Positions 9,327-17,434 of a stretch of 35,341 nt of DNA are shown here, one piece after another. How positions within the stretch are numbered: the stretch's first letter is position 1; each line of letters starts with the position of its first letter. A model generated the notes under the pieces. It saw only the letters and a program-made list of their open reading frames with translations, made no database searches and was not told where the DNA came from. The DNA is from Pedobacter sp. ASV19. Its GTDB lineage: Bacteria > Bacteroidota > Bacteroidia > Sphingobacteriales > Sphingobacteriaceae. The translations under genes were made by a program, and so were the position numbers. The DNA lies in assembly GCF_016429005.1 (NCBI RefSeq), contig NZ_JAELTV010000024.1, positions 1 to 35,341 of the forward strand. The letters are read 5' to 3'.

Positions 9327-10225
9327 ACCATTTTTAATTGCTTTTTGTAATCTGAAGGAGTTACTTTAAGGATCTTTTTAAAGATTTTGGAGAAATGATG
9401 GCGGTCTGAAAAGCCGCATTCATACGAGATTTCGTCGAGGGACTTGTTGGTGTGGTGCATGAGGTTACAGGAAGCCTGTATCCGGAGTTTTAAGATGTAT
9501 TGCTGCGTGGCTGTACCTGTACTGGTTTTGAAAAGCCTGGCAAAGGAATTCGTAGCCATGTTTGCGGCATCAGCCAGCTGATCATTGGTGATCTTTCTTT
9601 TGAAATTGGCCTCCATGAATTTGATGGATTTCAGGATCCGGTGATCTATATTTCCTGAGTCCCAGATCTCTGCTGGCAGCTGGAGTAAGCAGTCTGCCAC
9701 CAGTTGTTTGGTCCGCAGGCCTTCCTGGAAACTGGTGATGGTTTCTGAGATGCAGGCTTTTTTGATTTGTTCAAGAGCGCTTTTATTTCTTTCATCAAAT
9801 TGGATTTCATGTATGCCGCTGCGCACAAAGTCCAGAGGATAGCCAAGGGAGAAATGAATGAACAGGTGGTCTACTTTTCCTTTTGCAGCCAGCTGTTCAA
9901 GATGATCTTGCTCTGTAAACTTTCTGCCTTTTATGGATTCATCTTCTTTGTTGAAGGGATGTTTAAACTGAGAGGAAAAGGAGGTGTTTGGCGGAATGAC
10001 CAGGATGGTTTGCTGGTTCATTGGAATGGTTTTGCCTTTGTGGCAAATGGAAGAGCCATCAACAGAATTGTGGTAGATTCTCCAGAAGGGTGATCTGAGG
10101 TCGTTACATTCCCATTCTTCCAGGATCCAGTACCTGCAGCAGAATAATTTTATACTGACGTCTTTAAAGTTTTGATGTACATCTGAAGGATCAATTTTGA
10201 TTTCTTCACTTATCTTTCTGTTCAT
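9323..10225 (-). CDS. AraC family transcriptional regulator
   Basis: This 300-aa protein has the C-terminal double helix-turn-helix of AraC/XylS proteins at about residues 197-300. The segments [22 protein letters not shown] and [22 protein letters not shown] are the two HTH units. The N-terminal part resembles an effector-binding domain, but I cannot name the ligand. The start is the ATG at 10225. The gene converges on GH95 and overlaps its 3' end by 4 nt, and it diverges from the second AraC gene across a 154-bp region. Its position between the fucose catabolic operon and the fucosidase block suggests control of one or both. That is inferred from context only. Confidence 0.9.
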   Translation of the reverse strand: MNRKISEEIKIDPSDVHQNFKDVSIKLFCCRYWILEEWECNDLRSPFWRIYHNSVDGSSICHKGKTIPMNQQTILVIPPNTSFSSQFKHPFNKEDESIKGRKFTEQDHLEQLAAKGKVDHLFIHFSLGYPLDFVRSGIHEIQFDERNKSALEQIKKACISETITSFQEGLRTKQLVADCLLQLPAEIWDSGNIDHRILKSIKFMEANFKRKITNDQLADAANMATNSFARLFKTSTGTATQQYILKLRIQASCNLMHHTNKSLDEISYECGFSDRHHFSKIFKKILKVTPSDYKKQLKMV

Positions 10226-10301
10226 ACCATGTTTGTTTTGTACACACCTTTGAGGAGAATGTACAACTTAATTCTGAAATAAGTTCCTCAACTTTAGAAA
10301 A

Positions 10302-10309
10302 CAAATATA
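10302..10309 (-). promoter_or_regulatory. Candidate -7 element (TATATTTG) for the leftward AraC gene
   Basis: On the minus strand the bases read TATATTTG, an exact match to the Bacteroidota TAnnTTTG -7 consensus, 77 nt upstream of the ATG at 10225. I see no convincing TTTG -33 element at the usual spacing, so this is a weak call. The 154-bp divergent region also has to hold the promoter of the rightward AraC gene, for which no consensus match is obvious. Confidence 0.35.
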
Positions 10310-10379
10310 AACCAAAATAAATTTTAACTCCCTTTGCTGAATTGTATTCTACAATTTTCAAGGTTTAAATTTAGAATGT

Positions 10380-11249
10380 ATGAAACCTCAACTGCTAAAA
10401 ATTTCAAAAAGTCCTACACAATCCTTCAGCGTACGTCATGATTTGAAACCGAGTATGAACAATAAGTTTCATTATCATCCTGAAGTGGAGCTGATCCATT
10501 TTGTGAAAGGTAAAGGAACTCAGTTTGTTGGTGATAGCATCACTGAGTTTCAATCTGGAGACCTGGCGCTGATTGGTGCTAATCTTGCCCATTACTGGAG
10601 ATTTGATGAAGGGTATAAGGAAGAAGGATCTGAAAATTATGCAGATGTAAAGGTTGCTCATTTTTCGGAAAGCTTTTTGGGAGAGTATTTTCTTAACCTG
10701 CCGGAAAATAAGCCTTTGAAAGACGTTCTTGAAAAGGCGAAAAGAGGTATTAAAGTAGAAGGCAGAAATAAAAAGAAGGTGGAGGAAATTCTTGCATATA
10801 TGTTGCATGCAGAGGGAACGGAGCGGATTATTTGCCTGATCCAGGCACTGGTAGAGATTTCTAAATGTGATCAGCTGGAATTGTTGTCTTCAATTGGTTA
10901 TGTTCAGCATAAAGAAGAGATCAGCAACGACAGGATCAAGGATATTTATGAATATACTTTTGCGAATTTCCGGAACAAGATCAATTTAGAGGAGATTGCA
11001 GAGATTGCACGGATTAGTCCAAATTCTTTTTGCCGTTATTTTAAGTCCTTTACTCAAAAGACTTATTCCCAGTTTTTAACAGAAATTAAAGTTGGTCAGG
11101 CATGTAAGCTTCTGATTGATAATAAATTGAATATTAAGCAGGTTTGTTATGAGAGTGGTTTTAACAACTTTGCAAGTTTTCATAAATGCTTTAAAAGTAT
11201 AACTGGTAAAAGCCCGTTGATTTATCAGAAGGAGTTTATGTCGGCCTAA
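10380..11249 (+). CDS. AraC family transcriptional regulator with cupin-type sensor domain
   Basis: This 289-aa protein has an N-terminal cupin-like ligand-binding domain (residues about 10-150; HYHPEVELIHFVKGKGTQFVGD is a typical start of this fold). It is followed by a C-terminal AraC DNA-binding domain at about 185-286, with LEEIAEIARISPNSFCRYFK and IKQVCYESGFNNFASFHKCFK as the two HTH units. Proteins of this layout bind small sugars or sugar-derived ligands and activate transcription. It is transcribed away from the other AraC gene and towards GH29, 134 bp upstream of the first GH29 gene. I infer that it controls the saccharification block or the upstream operon. The ligand might be L-fucose or a pathway intermediate, but nothing in the sequence proves this. 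Confidence 0.9.
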   Translation: MKPQLLKISKSPTQSFSVRHDLKPSMNNKFHYHPEVELIHFVKGKGTQFVGDSITEFQSGDLALIGANLAHYWRFDEGYKEEGSENYADVKVAHFSESFLGEYFLNLPENKPLKDVLEKAKRGIKVEGRNKKKVEEILAYMLHAEGTERIICLIQALVEISKCDQLELLSSIGYVQHKEEISNDRIKDIYEYTFANFRNKINLEEIAEIARISPNSFCRYFKSFTQKTYSQFLTEIKVGQACKLLIDNKLNIKQVCYESGFNNFASFHKCFKSITGKSPLIYQKEFMSA

Positions 11250-11281
11250 TTTGGCCGTACCGGTACCGTTCAATCTTTCGT

Positions 11282-11345
11282 AACAACTATCTTTTTTGCC
11301 AAAATAGCTGAACTTTAAGCCAAGCTGGGAAAATGGATAGTTGTT
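11282..11345. repeat. Imperfect inverted repeat upstream of the first GH29 gene
   Basis: AACAACTATC (11282-11291) and GATAGTTGTT (11336-11345) are perfect 10-bp inverted arms. The inner flanks continue the symmetry weakly (TTTT and CC paired across). A T-run follows the right arm. Inside the loop, GCCAA occurs at 11298 and 11319, 21 bp apart, as direct half-sites. It could be a long-loop terminator for the AraC gene ending at 11249, or an operator for an AraC-type dimer controlling GH29. The sequence alone does not decide. Confidence 0.55.
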
Positions 11346-11383
11346 TTTTATTGCTTACTTGCCTCTATAACCAAATATAGATC

Positions 11384-13255
11384 ATGAAGAAGTATTGTAT
11401 ATCGATATGTCTGCTGCTGGGGCTGTCCGGACAGGTGCTGTCGCAGGTGAAAGGGGACGAGGATAAAGATATGTTTAATAAGGCGCAAGCCCGGGACCAG
11501 TCTGAGATAGACCGCGCAGTGAATGGTTGGTGGAAAACTTCTATGGAAACTCATGATCAGCGGATCAAATGGTGGAGGGAGGCTAAATTTGGCATGTTTA
11601 TCCACTGGGGCGTCTATTCAGAAGCGGGTGGCGTATGGAAAGGGAAAACAGTGAACGGATATTCTGAGCATCTGATGCGTAAAGAAAAAGTGTCGAGGGC
11701 AGCTTACCTGGATCTGGCGCATACCTTTAATCCGGTTCAGTTCAATGCTGAAAAATGGGTTCTGGCTGCCAAGAATGCCGGAATGAACTACATGATCATC
11801 ACAGCAAAACACCATGATGGGTTTGCAATGTATCCTTCGGCAGTTTCGGAGTTTGATCTGGCCCATCAGACCCCATTTAAAAGAGATCCAATGGCCGAAC
11901 TGGCGGCAGCAGCAAAAAAGCATGGAATGAAATTCGGCTTTTATTATTCACATGCCTTTGACTGGGAAGATCCTAATGCACCTGGAAATGATTGGGAATA
12001 CCACAATCCAGGGGGAGATCAGTTGATTGGTGGTGCAAATTGGTTCGACCAACATCCGGAATGGTTGCCTAAGGCGGTTAAATATGTTAATGAAAAGGCG
12101 ATTCCTCAGATTCAGGAACTGATCCGTAAATATCATCCGGATATCTTGTGGTTTGATACACCACATAAACTTCCTTTTTCAGAAAATCTCCGCATTTTGG
12201 AGGCCATTAGAAAAGCGGATCCAAATGTTGTCGTGAACGGAAGGCTGGCCAGGAATGGGAATACGAATTTTGGAGATTATAAAAATACGGGCGACAGGCC
12301 GGCGGAATTTGCACCTGTAACCGGAGACTGGGAGGCGATTCCAACCACTAATGAGTCTTATGGCTATTCGCGGAATGACCATAGTCATAAGCCTGTAGGT
12401 TTTTTTGTGCGGTTATTGGCCAATGCCGTTTCCAGAGGAGGGAATTTATTGCTGAATATTGGCCCTATGGGTAATGGTAAATTTGATCAGAAAGATTCGG
12501 AAATACTGGCTGGTATTGCACGCTGGAACAAACAAAATGGAGAAAGTATCTATAAGGCTGGTCAAACTTCTTTACCACTGCAAAGCTGGGGGGTAACCAC
12601 GCTGGCAAAAGACAAAGTATATCTTCATGTGTTCAACTGGCCATTGAATGGGAAAATTGTTTTGGGTGGGCTGGAAAGTGCAGTTGGAGAACCCTATTTT
12701 CTCGCTGATGCTTCCAGAAAGACATTGAAAATGGTACATAAAGGTGGCACAGTAGAATTGGAAGTGCCGAAGGTAATGCCGGATACGCTAAATACAGTGA
12801 TTGTGCTGCCCCTGAAAGGAGCCTTAAAAACAGATCCGGTTAGGCTTGTCGCTTCTGAAGGTATGGAAACCAGGCTCCTGGCTTTTGATGCTGAACTGAT
12901 TGGAAAAGGCTTTGGTTTTGGAGATGGTAAAACCAATAGGTATTATATCACTGGTTGGAAAAAACCAGAACAACAAGTGCGCTGGACATTTAAAACCAAT
13001 GCGGAAGCCAGTTATAAAGTCAGGATCAAATACATTCCAGAAAATGATCATCCGGTGAGGTATGCTTTACTTGTGGATGATACCAACCTAGTTAAGACTA
13101 CCGCTGCACCCGGAAAAAGTATGGAGCCGGCTACAGAATCAATTGGCACAATAAAACTGGCAGCAGGGCTTCATCATCTGAGTCTGAAGGCATTGGATAG
13201 TTCTGCAACAGAGGTGATGAAACTGTTGGAAATAGACCTGATCCCTGTACCTTAA
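11384..13255 (+). CDS. GH29 family alpha-L-fucosidase with C-terminal beta-sandwich domain
   Basis: This 623-aa protein has an N-terminal Sec signal peptide ending near LSGQVLSQ. The catalytic barrel starts at KWWREAKFGMFIHWGVYS, with the TAKHHDGF motif at about 140-147. The candidate nucleophile is Asp258 in ILWFDTP. The segment SRGGNLLLNIGPMGNG closes the barrel and is typical of GH29. After about residue 400 there is a beta-rich domain, and a further 120-residue C-terminal module ends in LLEIDLIPVP. A similar ending (LKSVDLVPIN) occurs in the third GH29 of the cluster but not in the second. The enzyme should release L-fucose in the periplasm by a retaining mechanism. The general acid cannot be assigned by eye, so I do not assign it to subfamily A or B. 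Confidence 0.93.
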   Translation: MKKYCISICLLLGLSGQVLSQVKGDEDKDMFNKAQARDQSEIDRAVNGWWKTSMETHDQRIKWWREAKFGMFIHWGVYSEAGGVWKGKTVNGYSEHLMRKEKVSRAAYLDLAHTFNPVQFNAEKWVLAAKNAGMNYMIITAKHHDGFAMYPSAVSEFDLAHQTPFKRDPMAELAAAAKKHGMKFGFYYSHAFDWEDPNAPGNDWEYHNPGGDQLIGGANWFDQHPEWLPKAVKYVNEKAIPQIQELIRKYHPDILWFDTPHKLPFSENLRILEAIRKADPNVVVNGRLARNGNTNFGDYKNTGDRPAEFAPVTGDWEAIPTTNESYGYSRNDHSHKPVGFFVRLLANAVSRGGNLLLNIGPMGNGKFDQKDSEILAGIARWNKQNGESIYKAGQTSLPLQSWGVTTLAKDKVYLHVFNWPLNGKIVLGGLESAVGEPYFLADASRKTLKMVHKGGTVELEVPKVMPDTLNTVIVLPLKGALKTDPVRLVASEGMETRLLAFDAELIGKGFGFGDGKTNRYYITGWKKPEQQVRWTFKTNAEASYKVRIKYIPENDHPVRYALLVDDTNLVKTTAAPGKSMEPATESIGTIKLAAGLHHLSLKALDSSATEVMKLLEIDLIPVP

Positions 13256-13260
13256 TGCCG

Positions 13261-13289
13261 GGATAGTTGAATGATTGGCTAATGATTGG
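13261..13289 (+). repeat. GATAGTTG motif plus tandem AATGATTGG direct repeat upstream of the second GH29 gene
   Basis: The 9-mer AATGATTGG occurs at 13270-13278 and again at 13281-13289, an 11-bp period close to one helical turn. Just before it lies GGATAGTTG (13261-13269), which also occurs at 11335-11343 in front of the first GH29 gene. Direct repeats on one helix face are the usual form of AraC-family half-sites. Their role here is inferred; no known consensus is matched. Confidence 0.45.
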
Positions 13290-13366
13290 TCGCTTAGACC
13301 CGACTTTAGTAATAATTTTATAGAGAATATAGCTTCATTACCATTAAAAAACAAAATAATATTTCA

Positions 13367-14785
13367 ATGATGAAAAGAATAAGTTCCTTGTTACTGTTGT
13401 TTCTGATGTTTAATCAGGCGTCTTTTGCGCAGACAAAACTCTCTAAAGATGAAAGAATGAAGTGGTGGCGGGAGGCCCGTTTTGGAATGTTTATCCATTG
13501 GGGTGTTTACGCACAATGGGCAGGTGTATACCATGGTCATGAGCAGACTCGTGGCGGGGCAGAGTGGATTATGAACCGCTCGAAGATTCCGGTAGCGGAG
13601 TATCAGGCGAAAGCCAAAGAATTTAATCCAACTCGGTATGATGCAGATCTTTGGGTTAAAATGGCTAAGGATGCTGGCATGAAATATATTGTGATTACGG
13701 CCAAACATCACGATGGCTTTGCTTTATTCAAGTCAAACGCCAGTAAATGGAATATTGCTGATGCTACACCTTACGGTAAAGATGTACTGAAGCCTTTAGC
13801 CGCAGCATGTAAAAAGTATGGTGTTAAATTGGGGTTTTACTATTCTCATGCGCAGGACTGGAATAATCCTGGTGGATCTGCTGCAAGAAAAGAAATGCGT
13901 GAAGGTTGGGCGAACCCGGATTCTACAAAGATTGATGCCTATACCTTAGCACATAAAGGACACTGGGATCCTGCACAGGAAACGGCAACTTTTGATCAGT
14001 ATATTGATCGTGTTGCTGTGCCACAGGTAAAAGAGATTTTAAGTAATTATGGGGATATTGCTGTTTTATGGTGGGATACGCCTACAAATATGACGGATGA
14101 GGCAGCGCAGAAGTTAAATGATGTACTGAAACTGCAACCGAATATCATTACCAATGACCGTTTGAAAAGGCCGAATTTTCCTGGAGATACCAAGACGCCG
14201 GAACAAAAAATTCCAACAAGAAAAGAACTGGACGGGAAAGACTGGGAAACTTGTATGACGATGAACGGCACCTGGGGCTACAGGACGAAGGATACGAATT
14301 GGAAAAGTTCAGAAACATTGATCAGAAACCTTGTAGATATTGCCTCTAAAGGTGGTAACTACCTGCTCAATGTTGGGCCTAAGCCAGATGGAACTTTTCC
14401 GCAGGAAAGTGTAGACAGGCTTCGCGATATTGGAAAATGGATGAAAGTAAACGGAGAGGCTATTTATGCCACTAAAGCAGATCCTTTGGAGGAGGTAAGC
14501 TGGGGTAGGATCACCAGTAAAGAGACGGATAAGGGTACAACGTTATATCTTACTGTATTCAACTGGCCAAAAGATGGTAAACTTGAAATTCCCGGACTGG
14601 AAAATAAAGTGCGTTCTGCTGCTTTGCTGGCCGGTAAATTGGCATTAAAGACGGAAGGTAATACGGTATATTTACCTCAGCAGGCACCTGATGCCATTGC
14701 ATCTGTAATAAAAGTGGAGGTGAACGGAAAGATCAAAGCGAGGGCAATGGACGGTGGAAACATGAAAACCGGTGCGTTGGATTAA
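13367..14785 (+). CDS. GH29 family alpha-L-fucosidase, short form
   Basis: This 472-aa protein has a Sec signal peptide (cleavage probably after ASFAQ) and a GH29 barrel that begins at MKWWREARFGMFIHWGVYAQWAG. The TAKHHDGF motif and the candidate nucleophile Asp237 in VLWWDTP are intact, as is SKGGNYLLNVGPKPDG. A beta-sandwich domain follows from about residue 385 and the protein ends shortly after it, so the extra C-terminal module of the other two GH29 proteins is missing. Its active-site surroundings differ from those of the neighbours (VLWWDTP against ILWFDTP and IVWFDMP), which suggests a different linkage or aglycone preference. The next ATG lies 22 nt downstream, consistent with cotranscription with the esterases. 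Confidence 0.93.
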   Translation: MMKRISSLLLLFLMFNQASFAQTKLSKDERMKWWREARFGMFIHWGVYAQWAGVYHGHEQTRGGAEWIMNRSKIPVAEYQAKAKEFNPTRYDADLWVKMAKDAGMKYIVITAKHHDGFALFKSNASKWNIADATPYGKDVLKPLAAACKKYGVKLGFYYSHAQDWNNPGGSAARKEMREGWANPDSTKIDAYTLAHKGHWDPAQETATFDQYIDRVAVPQVKEILSNYGDIAVLWWDTPTNMTDEAAQKLNDVLKLQPNIITNDRLKRPNFPGDTKTPEQKIPTRKELDGKDWETCMTMNGTWGYRTKDTNWKSSETLIRNLVDIASKGGNYLLNVGPKPDGTFPQESVDRLRDIGKWMKVNGEAIYATKADPLEEVSWGRITSKETDKGTTLYLTVFNWPKDGKLEIPGLENKVRSAALLAGKLALKTEGNTVYLPQQAPDAIASVIKVEVNGKIKARAMDGGNMKTGALD

Positions 14786-14807
14786 ATGCTTGCAGAATTT
14801 AGTATTC

Positions 14808-15983
14808 ATGAAGAAATATATATATTTATTGTTTGCTGGCCTCTCCTGGATAGGGGCGAATGCCCAATTGGATAGTAAGGCTTATATCAGTAACTATGGA
14901 AAACTGAATAACTCATTTTTTCTGATCAAGCATCAGAAGCCAGTTAAAGTGGTATTTCTTGGTGGATCTATTACTGATATGAAAGGCTGGCGGAAGCAGG
15001 TGATGGCCATGCTTGAAAAGCAGTATCCGGAGGTGAAATTCGATTTTCTAAATGCAGGAATTCCTTCTTTGGGAAGTTTGCCTCATGCCTTCCGGTTAAA
15101 GACGGATGTGCTGGACAAAGGAAAGGTAGATCTGCTATTTGTGGAATCAGCGGTGAACGACAGAGTCAATGAAACTTCTGAAAAAATACAGCGGAGGGCA
15201 TTAGAAGGGATCATCAGGCAATCTTTGGCGTCAAATCCGGAGATGGACCTGGTGATGATGGCTTTTGTAGATCCGGATAAAATGAACGATTACCATACTG
15301 GTAAAGTTCCTGTGGAGGTTCAGGTACATGAGGATATGGCAAAATATTATCATCTGCCTTTCATTAACCTGGCCAAGGAGGTTACTGATCGCATCAATAC
15401 GGGGGAGTTTACCTGGGAAAAGGATTTTAAAGATTTGCATCCTGCTCCTTTTGGGCAGGAACTGTATGCCCATACCATCCAGACTTTACTGCTCTATAAC
15501 GATGGATTGAAACAGAAAGGACTGGAGGTAAGGAAACTTCCTGAAGCAATGGATAAAGGGAATTACAGCCATGGAAACTATTATGGGATTCAGCATGCAA
15601 AATCGTTAAAAGGCTTCGTACAAAGACCGGACTGGACTCCGGCTGATGGTGTGTCTGCGAGAAATGGGTTCAATCATGTACCGGTGTTAGAAGGTTCTTC
15701 TGCGGGTGATGCCTTTGTACTGGATTTTGAGGGTAGTGTGATTGGGGTGGCCTGTCTGGCCGGGCCTGATGCGGGAATAGTGGAATATACTATAGATGGG
15801 AAGTCTTATCCGGCATTGGATTTATATACCCAATGGAGTAAAGGTCTTCATTTGCCCTGGTATAAACTTCTGGCAGATGATCTTGGGAAGGGGAAACACA
15901 GACTTGAACTGAAGATCAGCGGTCAAAAAAACGAGTCCTCCGGGGGACATGCTGTGCGGCTGGTCAATTTTTTAATCAATTGA
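14808..15983 (+). CDS. Secreted SGNH/GDSL-family hydrolase, probable carbohydrate esterase
   Basis: I start the gene at the ATG at 14808, where a clear signal peptide begins (MKKYIYLLFAGLSWIGANAQ); an upstream in-frame start would hide it. The product is 391 aa. SGNH blocks are visible: GGSIT with nucleophile Ser54, Gly84 in NAGIPSLGS, Asn117 in ESAVND, and the catalytic His211 in KDLHPAPFG. The acid normally sits three residues before the His (DxxH), but here that position is Lys208 and the nearest Asp is 209, so the charge relay may be arranged differently. A beta-rich C-terminal domain fills residues about 240-391. Esterases of this class remove acetyl or other acyl groups from glycans. 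The neighbouring fucosidases suggest an acylated fucosylated substrate. The acyl group is not known. Confidence 0.85.
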   Translation: MKKYIYLLFAGLSWIGANAQLDSKAYISNYGKLNNSFFLIKHQKPVKVVFLGGSITDMKGWRKQVMAMLEKQYPEVKFDFLNAGIPSLGSLPHAFRLKTDVLDKGKVDLLFVESAVNDRVNETSEKIQRRALEGIIRQSLASNPEMDLVMMAFVDPDKMNDYHTGKVPVEVQVHEDMAKYYHLPFINLAKEVTDRINTGEFTWEKDFKDLHPAPFGQELYAHTIQTLLLYNDGLKQKGLEVRKLPEAMDKGNYSHGNYYGIQHAKSLKGFVQRPDWTPADGVSARNGFNHVPVLEGSSAGDAFVLDFEGSVIGVACLAGPDAGIVEYTIDGKSYPALDLYTQWSKGLHLPWYKLLADDLGKGKHRLELKISGQKNESSGGHAVRLVNFLIN

Positions 15984-15986
15984 CAA

Positions 15987-17405
15987 ATGAAATTATACCG
16001 TTTTTTTTATAGTTTTTTAATTGGCGTCGTTTGTTCACTTACTGCTGTTGCGCAAACCCGGGTGGCCTGTATTGGAAACAGCATCACATTTGGTTCCCGT
16101 TTAAAGGACCGTTTAACTGAAGCTTATCCTGCACAACTTCAAAACATGTTGGGGCCTGGATTTAAGGTAATGAATTTTGGAGTGAGCGGGGCTACCTTAT
16201 TGAAAAACGGAAATAAGCCTTATACGGCCACACCAGCCTGGAAGGAAGCGTTGAACAGTGCGCCCGACGTGGTTTTTATCAAATTGGGGACAAATGACAG
16301 CAAGCAGGTGAACCGTAAATTTTATGCTGAATTTAAATCTGACTATAAAGAAATGATCAGGGATTTAAGGCAGTTGCCTTCAAAACCAAGAATCATTCTT
16401 CTCACACCTATTGCTGCATTTACAACAGATACTGCCCAGATATGGGATGTGGCTATTACAAGATCAATTCTCCCTTTGGTTAGAGAGGTGGCTTACGATG
16501 AAGGGCTGGAGCTGCTCGACCTTCATTCTTTGTTCCTGGATAAGGAAAGTCTGTTGCCAGATAAGATACATCCGGATGCTGCAGGGGCTAAAGTCATTGC
16601 AGAGCGTTTATATGCCCATTTGATGTTAAAACGAGCTCCTGTAGATTTGAAGAAAAAACTTAAAGAACCTTTTACCTTAAGCTCATTTTACGGGTATAAA
16701 AATATGGAGTTCCAGTTTAAAGGACGAAAAGCTTTTATTGTGGAACCTAAATTTGCAGCCCAGGGACATCCCTGGATCTGGAGGGCCCGTTTTTGGGGGC
16801 ACGAGCCTCAAACTGATATTGCGCTCCTGGAAAGAGGTTATCATGTGGTGTATTGTGATGCTTCCGAGTGGTTTGGGAACCAGGAGGCTATGGGTTTATG
16901 GAATGCCTTCTATAGTTACCTTTATGGGATGGGGCTTTCCAGAAAAGTAGTTCTGGAAGGAATGAGCCGGGGAGCGGTGTATGCCTATAACTGGGCAGCT
17001 CTGAATCCGAAAAAAGTGGCTTGTGTATATGCGGATAACCCTGTACTGGACTTGAAAAGCTGGCCAGGAGGTTTAGGTAAAGGGCCTGGAAGCAAAACGG
17101 ACTGGGAAATTTTTAAAAAGGATTATGGTTTTGATACCGATGAGGTGGCAAAAGCTTCTGGAGTAAGCCCGATTGATAAAATTGATCTGATTGTTAAAGG
17201 GCATTATCCGGTATTACATGTATGCGGTGATGCAGATGAACTGGTGCCTATGGAAGAGAATACAATCCCTTTTGAAAAGATGTTCAAAGAAAGAGGAGGA
17301 TCAATTACGGTAGTGCACAAGAAAGAGGGTAAGCACCATCCGCACAGTCTGCCGAATCCTGAACCTATTGTTCGTTTTATTCTTCAGGCGAATTCGTTAA
17401 AATAA
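15987..17405 (+). CDS. Two-domain esterase: SGNH hydrolase fused to an alpha/beta-hydrolase
   Basis: This 472-aa exported protein has a signal peptide ending near LTAVAQ. Residues about 24-215 are an SGNH domain with IGNSITFG (Ser32), GVSGAT, GTND (Asn103) and DKIHPDAAG (Asp192, His195), a complete triad. Residues about 230-470 form an alpha/beta-hydrolase with the nucleophile elbow GMSRGA (Ser327), an acid in CGDADELVP (Asp415 or Asp417) and His in GKHHPHS (450-453). Both domains therefore appear catalytically competent. Such a pair could remove two different ester groups, or the same group at two positions, from one glycan. The gene follows the SGNH gene after 3 nt and precedes the third GH29 gene by 29 nt. 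The fold assignments are firm; the substrates are unknown. Confidence 0.86.
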   Translation: MKLYRFFYSFLIGVVCSLTAVAQTRVACIGNSITFGSRLKDRLTEAYPAQLQNMLGPGFKVMNFGVSGATLLKNGNKPYTATPAWKEALNSAPDVVFIKLGTNDSKQVNRKFYAEFKSDYKEMIRDLRQLPSKPRIILLTPIAAFTTDTAQIWDVAITRSILPLVREVAYDEGLELLDLHSLFLDKESLLPDKIHPDAAGAKVIAERLYAHLMLKRAPVDLKKKLKEPFTLSSFYGYKNMEFQFKGRKAFIVEPKFAAQGHPWIWRARFWGHEPQTDIALLERGYHVVYCDASEWFGNQEAMGLWNAFYSYLYGMGLSRKVVLEGMSRGAVYAYNWAALNPKKVACVYADNPVLDLKSWPGGLGKGPGSKTDWEIFKKDYGFDTDEVAKASGVSPIDKIDLIVKGHYPVLHVCGDADELVPMEENTIPFEKMFKERGGSITVVHKKEGKHHPHSLPNPEPIVRFILQANSLK

Positions 17406-17434
17406 TTTCTGCTGTTTACTGATTAATTGATTGT

